NCBI RefSeq assembly: GCF_014635905.1
Contig: NZ_BMDS01000002.1
Coordinates: 248,001-312,000 of the forward strand
Reading direction: 5' to 3'
DNA from: Limosilactobacillus caviae
Lineage (GTDB): Bacteria; Bacillota; Bacilli; Lactobacillales; Lactobacillaceae
DNA length: 64,000 nucleotides
Shown: piece by piece, positions 55,322 to 62,310 of the stretch
Position numbering within the stretch: the first letter of the stretch is position 1
How the letters are laid out: every line of letters begins with the position of its first letter
Program-made: the position numbers and the translations under genes
The notes under the pieces: model-generated
The model's database searches: none
The model's input: the letters and a program-made list of their open reading frames with translations, nothing else
What the model was told of the DNA's origin: nothing

Positions 55322-55894
55322 ATGAAACGAGTATGGATTACGGGTTATCGCAGTTATGAATTAAATGTTTTTAAGGATAATGATCCAAAGGTAAAGATAA
55401 TTAAAGAAGTACTAAAAAAATCTTTAAAGGCACGATTAGAACAAGAAAGCGATGAGTTTTGGGTGATTTCTGGTCCGCAAATGGGAGCAGAAAGGTGGGG
55501 GATTGAAGTTGCACTGGAATTGAAATTAGAGTTTCCCGAAATCAGAACAGCATTAATGCAGCCATTTGCCGAATTTGGCAGTCAATGGAATGATAGTAAT
55601 AAATTAAAACTTACAAATATTGCTCAACAAGTTGATTTTTCAGCGGACGTTTCAGATAAACCATATCAATCACCACAACAATTGCGAAACTACCAGCAAT
55701 TTATGCTCACCCATACCGATGAAGCAATTTTACTTTATGATCCAGAATTTGAAGGAAAAACAAAATATGACTATCAGGCAATTAAAAGATATGAGGAACA
55801 GGCTGACTACTCCCTTGAATTAATCGACTTTGATGAGTTACAAGAGGAAGCCGAAGTCTGGGAGGAACGTCAACGTGAAAAAGGCGGATTTTAG
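55322..55894 (+). CDS. YpsA family protein (DUF1273)
   Basis: A 190-residue protein with a Rossmann-like SLOG-superfamily fold. WITGYRSYELNVFKDNDPKV, WVISGPQMGAERWGIEVALEL and QFMLTHTDEAILLYDPEFEGKTKYDY are YpsA signatures. In Bacillus YpsA is linked to cell division, consistent with gpsB following. ATG 55322 lies just after GGAGG. Confidence 0.9.
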   Translation: MKRVWITGYRSYELNVFKDNDPKVKIIKEVLKKSLKARLEQESDEFWVISGPQMGAERWGIEVALELKLEFPEIRTALMQPFAEFGSQWNDSNKLKLTNIAQQVDFSADVSDKPYQSPQQLRNYQQFMLTHTDEAILLYDPEFEGKTKYDYQAIKRYEEQADYSLELIDFDELQEEAEVWEERQREKGGF

Positions 55895-55965
55895 TCTTGC
55901 AATTTGTTTGAGGTTTGGTATTATAGTTAGTGGACTACGCAAACTAAACAATTGAGGTGTTTAAG

Positions 55966-56331
55966 TTGGATAACATAAAATTTACTCCACAAGATATTTT
56001 GCATAAGCAATTTAAGGAGAGAAATATTGGCAAAGGCTATGATGAAGCGGATGTTGATGCTTTCTTAGATGATGTTATTAAAGACTATGACACCTATAAT
56101 AAGGAAATTGAACGTTTAAACGATGATAATGAACGTTTAAGAGCTAAGGTTGACGAACTTAATCGTCAAGTAGAAGTAGGTTCTTCTATGAGCAGTCAGA
56201 CTGCTTCTCGTCAACCAGTATCAAGCGCTACAAATATGGATATTTTAAAGCGCCTGTCTAATCTTGAACGGCGAGTATTCGGTTCTCAATTAGACGGTAA
56301 TGAAAACAATAATGACTCACATTTGCTTTAG
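55966..56331 (+). CDS. gpsB: Cell division regulator GpsB
   Basis: A 121-residue DivIVA-like protein. The N-terminal membrane-binding part (DNIKFTPQDILHKQFKERNIGKGYDEADVDAFLDDVIKDYD) is followed by a coiled coil (YNKEIERLNDDNERLRAKVDELNRQVE). After a Ser/Gln-rich linker comes a C-terminal trimerising helix (MDILKRLSNLERRVFG). It co-ordinates septal and lateral wall synthesis and is known to dock PBP1A, encoded nearby. TTG 55966, six bases after GAGGTG, gives the standard MDNI start. Confidence 0.92.
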   Translation: MDNIKFTPQDILHKQFKERNIGKGYDEADVDAFLDDVIKDYDTYNKEIERLNDDNERLRAKVDELNRQVEVGSSMSSQTASRQPVSSATNMDILKRLSNLERRVFGSQLDGNENNNDSHLL

Positions 56332-56359
56332 TGCGTGTCATATAGTTTATTAATAGTTA

Positions 56360-56752
56360 TTGCAAGTTTTGGGTAATTGAGCACAGCTATGTGTTGTGTT
56401 AGGAAGGTCCATGCTCGCACAGGCTGCGATGCCTGTAGTGTTTGTGCTCGCTGAAAAAATAAGGCGGGGCACCATTTATTTGGTGACGGCGGAAAAACAG
56501 ACTAAGGTTTTAACTATGTCTTAGTATTCCTGAAAAGTGCCACAGTGACGATACAGTATTGGAAACAATGCTGGTGGAACGCGGTAAACCCCTCAAGCGG
56601 TAAACCCAAACTACGGTAGGGGAGCTTTGGATAACGAATTGAAGTGATTCCAGGGGAGAGTATTTTATACTCTGAGATAGATGATTACCTCGATATAATT
56701 TTGCCTGATAATTATATTACGACAAAACATGGCCTACAGATACTTGCATACA
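56360..56752 (+). ncRNA. rnpB: RNase P RNA (class B)
   Basis: The conserved 5' segment AGGAAGGTCCATGCTCGCAC (from about 56400), GATGCCTGTAGTG, the central GGTAAACCC parts and the 3' ACAAAACATGGCCTACAGA mark the bacterial catalytic RNA of RNase P. GCAAGT (56362-56367) pairs with ACTTGC (56742-56747) as helix P1 and fixes the ends to within a few bases. It lies after gpsB, its usual place in lactobacilli. Confidence 0.93.
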
Positions 56753-56755
56753 GGC

Positions 56756-56780
56756 ACCCGGGTTCGCTCGGGTTTTTTTA
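56756..56780 (+). terminator. rnpB terminator
   Basis: ACCCG (56756-56760) pairs with CGGGT (56769-56773), followed by TTTTTTT. Confidence 0.8.
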
Positions 56781-56901
56781 TTTTAAATTTTGTCACATAC
56801 TATTTGGTGGTTAAATCAAATTTAATTTTCTACTGATAAATGAATTGCTAAGAGATTTTAACTATATAAAAGCAAAAATAACAATAGTTTTTAAATAACT
56901 A

Positions 56902-56930
56902 TTTCAATTATTAACAATACAGATTATAAT
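56902..56930 (+). promoter_or_regulatory. Promoter of nrdI
   Basis: TTTCAA (56902-56907), 17 bases, TATAAT (56925-56930), 81 bases before the start codon. Confidence 0.5.
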
Positions 56931-57011
56931 AGTGTAGGAATAAATTAAAAGTAGCTTTTTAGAAAATAGTTATCAGATGATTAATAATATAGGTATTAAA
57001 TTTAGGGAATT

Positions 57012-57473
57012 ATGAATAAGAAAATAAAAATTGTATATATGTCATTTTCTGGGAATGTTCGCTCATTCACTCACCGTCTCCAAGAGTATGCTACTCAGCA
57101 GCACCACTTAAATAATGAAAATCCAATCATTGAACTGCTAGAGCTTTCCGAAGATACTATTCCGACGAAAACCGAGGATGAGTTTTTTGTGATTTTACCA
57201 ACTTATATGGTTGGAGGAACCAGGTTCATGCCAACTCTGACAGAAATTTTGACAACTCCGATGAGAGATTATTTGGAGTGCGATGAGAATGTAGAACGTT
57301 GCTTAGGATTAATTGGTAGTGGTAACTTAACGCTTGGAAAAATGTACGTTATAACCGCCAAAACTTATGCTCATGATTATGATCTACCATTATTATCAGC
57401 ATTTGAATCACGTGGCACTACTCGTGATATCGAACGGATTTATAAGACCTTAAATGAAAAAGCATTTGGATAA
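57012..57473 (+). CDS. nrdI: NrdI-like flavodoxin
   Basis: A 153-residue flavodoxin-fold protein. YMSFSGNVRSFTHRL is the FMN phosphate loop, then VILPTYMVGGTRFMPTLTEIL and LIGSGNLTLGKMYVITAKTYAHDYDLPLL. NrdI supplies oxidant to the dimanganese class Ib ribonucleotide reductase NrdF. nrdE, nrdF and nrdH are not beside it, so it stands alone. The ribosome site is weak (TAGGGAAT). The last codons are part of a terminator hairpin. Confidence 0.88.
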   Translation: MNKKIKIVYMSFSGNVRSFTHRLQEYATQQHHLNNENPIIELLELSEDTIPTKTEDEFFVILPTYMVGGTRFMPTLTEILTTPMRDYLECDENVERCLGLIGSGNLTLGKMYVITAKTYAHDYDLPLLSAFESRGTTRDIERIYKTLNEKAFG

Positions 57474-57489
57474 AATTCCAGATGCTTTT
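57458..57489 (+). terminator. Terminator overlapping the nrdI stop codon
   Basis: AAAAGCATTTGGA (57458-57470) pairs with TCCAGATGCTTTT (57477-57489) with one G-U; T-rich DNA follows. Confidence 0.65.
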
Positions 57490-57572
57490 ATTTATACACG
57501 TCTTCTTTTTATTTTGCGACTAATATAATGTAAAATAGATAATTAGTAATATTGACTTAAGGAGAGTTTAAT

Positions 57573-58727
57573 GTGCAAACATATCAGTTAATTGCTACTG
57601 CAGCTTCAGGTATAGAGGCTTTAGTAGGTAAAGAATTACGAAATCTTGGCTATGAGGTCAAGGTTGAAAATAGCCGTGTCCGATTTCAGGGGACGATGAA
57701 AGATGTTATTCGGACCAATTTATGGTTACGGACTGCTGACCGCGTGAAAATTATTGTTGGTGAGTTCGATGCTCGTTCATTTGAGGAACTATTTGATCGG
57801 ACAGAAAATATTGCTTGGGAGAATTTGTTACCTGTAGACGCAAATTTTCCGGTTGAAGGGAAGAGTCATAATTCTCAGTTACATAATGTTCCAAGCGTGC
57901 AGGCAATTACTAAAAAAGCGATTGTTCAGCGTTTAAGCAAGGTTTATCATCGGCGGACTCGTTTGGCAGAAACAGGGGCTACATATCCTTTAGAGGTTGC
58001 CATCAATAAAGACCATGTGTTATTAACGCTCGATACTACTGGTGAAGGACTATTTAAACGTGGCTATCGAAAAAATAAAGGTGGTGCTCCGCTTAAAGAA
58101 AATATGGCAGCGGCCTTGGTAATGCTTGCTCACTGGTTTCCTGATAATCCCTTTGTTGATCCAGTATGCGGGTCTGGAACTATCCCGATTGAAGCAGCCC
58201 TGTACGGTCATAACATTGCTCCCGGAATCAATCGTTCATTTATTAGCGAACAGTGGGTAAACCTGGTCCCAGATGGTTTGTCTGATGAGGTACGCGATGA
58301 GGCAGATGCATTAGCTGATTATGATATTGAACTAGATATTCATGGATATGATATTGACCAAAATATGATTGATATTGCGCAGGAAAATTCACGTGCCGCA
58401 GGGTTAACGCATGATATTACATTTAAGCAGCTTGCGGTAAAGGATTGGCATACTACTAAAGTTAATGGGGTTATCGTTGCTAATCCGCCATATGGTGAAC
58501 GATTAAGTGATAAGGAATCAGTTCATGAACTTTACCGGCAAATGGGTGACCTTTATCGTCCTTTAACTACGTGGAGTAAATATATTTTGACAGCTGATAT
58601 GGAGTTTGAAAAGTATTATGGTGCACAGGCAACTAAACGCCGTAAACTTTATAATGGAGCCTTGCGAACTGACCTTTACCAGTATTGGGGCAAAAAAGAT
58701 CGTTCTAAGTTCAAAACGTTGAAATAG
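57573..58727 (+). CDS. rlmL: THUMP-domain 23S rRNA guanine-N2 methyltransferase (RlmL/YpsC type)
   Basis: A 384-residue enzyme. The N-terminal THUMP RNA-binding domain (SGIEALVGKELRNLGYEVKVEN to PFVDP) is followed by a methyltransferase with DPVCGSGTIPIEAALYGHN (SAM site), HGYDIDQNMIDIAQENS and the catalytic VANPPYGERL. The start is GTG 57573 with GGAGAG upstream. It lacks the second methyltransferase domain (RlmK) of the enterobacterial fusion, as is normal in Firmicutes. Confidence 0.92.
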   Translation: MQTYQLIATAASGIEALVGKELRNLGYEVKVENSRVRFQGTMKDVIRTNLWLRTADRVKIIVGEFDARSFEELFDRTENIAWENLLPVDANFPVEGKSHNSQLHNVPSVQAITKKAIVQRLSKVYHRRTRLAETGATYPLEVAINKDHVLLTLDTTGEGLFKRGYRKNKGGAPLKENMAAALVMLAHWFPDNPFVDPVCGSGTIPIEAALYGHNIAPGINRSFISEQWVNLVPDGLSDEVRDEADALADYDIELDIHGYDIDQNMIDIAQENSRAAGLTHDITFKQLAVKDWHTTKVNGVIVANPPYGERLSDKESVHELYRQMGDLYRPLTTWSKYILTADMEFEKYYGAQATKRRKLYNGALRTDLYQYWGKKDRSKFKTLK

Positions 58728-58817
58728 CAAGGGGTTCAAGTAATTTGAGCCGCCTTAAATAAGTGTGAGGGGTACACAGGGGGCAAACTAATATATTTAA
58801 TTAAATAAAAATTTAGC

Positions 58818-58861
58818 CCTGATAATTGCTGGAGGTTCTTCAACAATTATCAGGACTTTTT
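58818..58861. terminator. Strong terminator
   Basis: CCTGATAATTG (58818-58828) and CAATTATCAGG (58844-58854) are exact complements, followed by TTTTT at 58857-58861. It lies 90 bases after rlmL. Confidence 0.8.
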
Positions 58862-58959
58862 GGCTTAGTTAAACTGCTCTTGAAGCTATATTAATCATCA
58901 GTAGCCCATCAGTTATGTGAATGATATAATTAAGACTGTATTTTCTATATCAAAAAAGG

Positions 58960-59355
58960 CTATTTTATTTTACGGAGTGCTTGATTGGCAAGATTATGAG
59001 CACCGTGATTTTGCTGCTCTGGAATCCATTGAGTAACAACTGTTGTAAAGTTTTGCAACAGGTCATTAAGCTTATTTAATTCATTTTGGTAATGTTTTGT
59101 ATAATTTTTGCCGATTGCATCGCTTAAAATCCGACTATCAGTATAAAATAAAACTGTTTCATTTTTACTAAAATGATCACTTAGATATTTAAATCCAAAT
59201 TGCGCTGCAGCAAATTCGCCATGGTGGTTATCCATCATTTGTAATTCTGCCGGAGCTGCGAGCTGTATTTGCTCATGATTAGCAATAATTACAACTCCTA
59301 ATCCAGTAGGACCGGGATTACCCTTGGTAGCAGCGTCTGTATAAATTTTAATCAT
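58960..59355 (-). CDS. Ribonuclease HI-like protein
   Basis: A 131-residue RNase H-fold protein. The N-terminal IYTDAATKGNPGPTGLGVVI has the first catalytic Asp, EFAAAQFGFKYL the Glu, FYTDSRILSDAIG the second Asp, and WIPEQQNHGAHNLANQAL replaces the last Asp region (HNLANQA instead of NxxAD). It resembles the short YpeP/YpdQ-type proteins of Bacillus, which may have weak or no RNase H activity. It is transcribed away from ebsA. Confidence 0.85.
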   Translation of the reverse strand: MIKIYTDAATKGNPGPTGLGVVIIANHEQIQLAAPAELQMMDNHHGEFAAAQFGFKYLSDHFSKNETVLFYTDSRILSDAIGKNYTKHYQNELNKLNDLLQNFTTVVTQWIPEQQNHGAHNLANQALRKIK

Positions 59356-59396
59356 AAAAAATGCCTCTTTTCTGAAAGGAATGTCTTTTAAATATT

Positions 59397-59789
59397 ATGG
59401 AAGAAGAAACTCGCTATTTTTACCAACCAGATCTTACAGGTACAATTATTTGTTGGTGTTGGACTTTTCTCTTTTTTATTGCCGGATTAGTGGTTTGGCT
59501 TGAAATTACTCACTTCCAATGGCTAAGTGCTCTTCTTTTTGCAATTTTTGCAGTTTTAGCAATTTTAGAATGGCGCCGGCGAACAGTTGTGATAACGCCA
59601 ACCAAGATGATATTTAATCGCTTGCTGCAAAAAGACTATCTTATTATTCCGATTGCTGATATCCGTCAGCCACAATTTACAAAGCATACGGTCACAATGA
59701 CAGTTAATGGTGAGGTGCTTAACTTTACGTTCACTTCTAAAGCAGTTGCGCGGTTAAAATTAGCACTCAAACAACAGGGGGAACAGTAA
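59397..59789 (+). CDS. ebsA: EbsA family membrane protein
   Basis: A 130-residue protein with two close membrane helices (TIICWCWTFLFFIAGLVVWL and WLSALLFAIFAVLAILEW) and a basic C-terminal domain like PH-fold bYdbT types (RRRTVVITPTKMIFNRLLQKDYLIIPIADI). It matches the EbsA proteins first described beside enterococcal pheromone genes; function unknown. lspA starts directly at the base after its stop, so they are coupled. Confidence 0.82.
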   Translation: MEEETRYFYQPDLTGTIICWCWTFLFFIAGLVVWLEITHFQWLSALLFAIFAVLAILEWRRRTVVITPTKMIFNRLLQKDYLIIPIADIRQPQFTKHTVTMTVNGEVLNFTFTSKAVARLKLALKQQGEQ

Positions 59790-60236
59790 TTGTTACTTTG
59801 TCTAACTATTGGAATTATTATAATTTTAACAATTTGTGATCAATTATTAAAATATTGGGTTGCCTCTTCCATTGCCTTAGGAGGAAGTAAAACATTAATT
59901 CCGGGTATTGTTGAACTAACTAATTTACGAAATACCGGTGCAGCTTGGAGCCTGTTTGAAGGACAGCAGGTTTTCTTTACGATTGTCACGATTGTAGCAA
60001 TTATTGTTATTAGCTATTTTATTTGGAAGTATCGAAAAAATGGTGCGATGCTAACAGGTTTGGCTTTAATCATGGCGGGAACGATTGGTAACTTTATCGA
60101 TCGTCTTGTACATGGGTACGTAGTTGACATGTTTGAGACAATTTTTATTAATTTTCCTATTTTTAATATTGCGGATATGTGCCTAACACTTGGAGTTATT
60201 TGGCTGATAATTTGTATTTTGAGGGAGAAGGACTGA
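59790..60236 (+). CDS. lspA: Lipoprotein signal peptidase
   Basis: A 148-residue type II signal peptidase with four membrane helices. LTNLRNTGAAWSLFEGQ and GTIGNFIDRLVHGYVVDMFE carry the first catalytic Asp region, and FNIADMCLTLGV the second. It cleaves prolipoproteins at the membrane. The start codon is TTG 59790 behind GGGGGAAC. rluD follows after one base. Confidence 0.95.
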   Translation: MLLCLTIGIIIILTICDQLLKYWVASSIALGGSKTLIPGIVELTNLRNTGAAWSLFEGQQVFFTIVTIVAIIVISYFIWKYRKNGAMLTGLALIMAGTIGNFIDRLVHGYVVDMFETIFINFPIFNIADMCLTLGVIWLIICILREKD

Positions 60237-60237
60237 A

Positions 60238-61149
60238 ATGTCAGAACAACTAGAATTAGTGATTGATGACAAAATGACTGGTCGTATTGATAAAGAGTTG
60301 GGGCATCATTTTGATCAATTTTCACGGTCACAGCTTCAACACTGGATAGAAGATGGTCATGTATTAGTTAATGGTAAGCAAGTAAAACCTAAATATAAAT
60401 TATTAGTTGGTGATCAGGTAAAAATAATCCCAGAAGAACCGCAGAAGATTGACCTTGCTCCGGAAAATATTCCGCTTGACATTGTATATGAAGATGATGA
60501 TGTAATTGTTGTTAACAAACCTCAGGGAATGGTTGTCCATCCTGCACCTGGACATCCAGATCACACCTTAGTTAATGCCTTATTATTTCATTCACCGCTA
60601 TCAACAATTAATGGTGAATTTCGCCCAGGAATTGTTCATCGAATTGATAAGGATACTTCGGGCCTGTTAATGGTTGCTAAAAATGATATGGCACATCGGT
60701 CATTAACAGCACAATTAAAGGCTAAAACAAATAAACGTGAATATGTTGCGTTAGTTCATGGCGTAATTAAAGAAGATAAGGGAACAATTGATGCTCCGTT
60801 AGGTCGATCCTTAAAAGACCGTAAAAAGCAGGCTGTTGTTTTAGATGGGCGACATGCTATTACCCATTTTAAAGTATTAGAACGATTTAAAAATTATACA
60901 CTTGTAGCTTGTCGATTAGAGACAGGCCGAACGCATCAGATTAGGGTACACATGAAATATATTGGTCACCCATTGGCTGGCGATCCTTTGTATGGACCAC
61001 GGAAAACCTTGCCAGGTAATGGTCAGTATCTCCATGCTCGTTTACTTGGATTTAAGCACCCGCGAACGGGAAAAGAAATGGTTTTTACTGCACCATTGCC
61101 ATCGTACTTTACAGCAATGCTTGAACATTTGCGTAAGACAGACCAATAA
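60238..61149 (+). CDS. rluD: RluD-type 23S rRNA pseudouridine synthase
   Basis: A 303-residue enzyme. An N-terminal S4 domain (GRIDKELGHHFDQFSRSQLQHWIEDGHVLVNGK) precedes the catalytic domain with HRIDKDTSGLLMVAKN (catalytic Asp) and CRLETGRTHQIRVHMKYIGHPLAGDPLYG. It converts uridines in 23S rRNA. It forms an operon with ebsA and lspA. In many lactobacilli pyr genes follow here; in this genome carA follows after 78 bases without pyrR, pyrB or pyrC. Confidence 0.94.
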   Translation: MSEQLELVIDDKMTGRIDKELGHHFDQFSRSQLQHWIEDGHVLVNGKQVKPKYKLLVGDQVKIIPEEPQKIDLAPENIPLDIVYEDDDVIVVNKPQGMVVHPAPGHPDHTLVNALLFHSPLSTINGEFRPGIVHRIDKDTSGLLMVAKNDMAHRSLTAQLKAKTNKREYVALVHGVIKEDKGTIDAPLGRSLKDRKKQAVVLDGRHAITHFKVLERFKNYTLVACRLETGRTHQIRVHMKYIGHPLAGDPLYGPRKTLPGNGQYLHARLLGFKHPRTGKEMVFTAPLPSYFTAMLEHLRKTDQ

Positions 61150-61227
61150 ATTTCTTGTTTTTGTCAGGAATAACGTTCATAATAATATTGTTCAAATAGT
61201 AACAAAGTTGTTTAGGAGAGTGGTACA

Positions 61228-62310
61228 GTGGCAGCACGATACCTAATATTTGAAGATGGTTCAATTTTTGCAGGAGAAGGCTTTGGATCTCCTGCGGTTA
61301 CTTTTGGTGAAGTTGTGTTTAACACTAGCATGACTGGCTATCAAGAGATTATTACTAATCAAGTTTATAATAATCAAATTGTCGTTTTCACCCAGCCTAA
61401 TATCGGTAGCTATGGAATTCAGCGAAACATTTATGAATCTATTGTTCCCACGATTAAAGGAATTATTATTCGCTCTATATCAGATGCGGCTAATGACAAC
61501 GATCGTCAATTAACTTTGGATAAATATCTTCAGCAAATGAATATTCCGGGAATTACTAATATTGATACCCGGGCGGTCGTTCATAAATTGCGAAAGGCTG
61601 GAAGACCTTTGAAAGGGAGCATTGTACCTGTTCCTGATGATCATGCATTTGACCAGCTACATGCAACCGTACTAACTAATCAACAAGTTGCTCAAGTATC
61701 AACCCCTAAGCCATATCCTAATCCAGGAACGGGGTTAAGTGTTGTTGTAATTGATTTTGGATTGAAGCATGGAATCCTTCGTGAATTAAGTCGCCGTAAA
61801 TGTAACATTACCGTATTACCTTATACCGCTACTGCCGAAGAAATTTTACGTTTAGATCCAGATGGGGTGGTCCTATCCAGTGGGCCAGGTAATCCTCAGA
61901 ATGTACGAAAATCTGTCTTGGAAATGATTCAGACAGTCCAAACCAAAGTACCTTTGTTTGCAATTGGATTAGGGCACGAACTATTTGGGATTGCTAACGG
62001 TGCAAATGTGCAACAAATTCCCGTAGAACATCATGGAATGAACCATCCTATTCATGAAATTATTACTGATCATGTTGTATATGCTACTCAGGCAGAGGGT
62101 TATACTATCGCTCGGAATTCTGTTGACCGTTCTCAGCTATTCATTACGTATGTTGATATGATTGATGATAGTGTTCAAGGGCTTCGTCATCGTCGCTATC
62201 CCGCATTTTCTGTTCAATTTTTCCCTGATGGTGCGCCGGGACCGGATGAAACAGATGGTTTATTTGACGAATTTGTCGATACGATGAATAGAAGGGAGGC
62301 TCGTCACTAG
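61228..62310 (+). CDS. carA: CarA-like carbamoyl phosphate synthase small subunit with degenerate glutaminase site
   Basis: A 360-residue CarA. The N-terminal small-chain domain is well kept (FNTSMTGYQEIITNQVYNNQ, QPNIGSYGIQ). The C-terminal glutamine amidotransferase fold is recognisable (VVIDFGLKHGILREL, LSSGPGNPQ), but the catalytic triad is gone. The nucleophile Cys of ICLGHQ is Gly247 (AIGLGHELFG), and the His and Glu of GHPEASPGP are Phe332 and Asp334 (QFFPDGAPGP). It cannot release ammonia from glutamine in the normal way. No pyrR-binding leader is seen. The start GTG 61228 has AGGAGAG upstream; carB overlaps by one base. Confidence 0.88.
   Translation: MAARYLIFEDGSIFAGEGFGSPAVTFGEVVFNTSMTGYQEIITNQVYNNQIVVFTQPNIGSYGIQRNIYESIVPTIKGIIIRSISDAANDNDRQLTLDKYLQQMNIPGITNIDTRAVVHKLRKAGRPLKGSIVPVPDDHAFDQLHATVLTNQQVAQVSTPKPYPNPGTGLSVVVIDFGLKHGILRELSRRKCNITVLPYTATAEEILRLDPDGVVLSSGPGNPQNVRKSVLEMIQTVQTKVPLFAIGLGHELFGIANGANVQQIPVEHHGMNHPIHEIITDHVVYATQAEGYTIARNSVDRSQLFITYVDMIDDSVQGLRHRRYPAFSVQFFPDGAPGPDETDGLFDEFVDTMNRREARH

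Noticed and set aside
61150-61227. PyrR-type attenuator or riboswitch before carA
   Set aside because: The 78 bases contain no anti-terminator/terminator pair and no PyrR-like loop.
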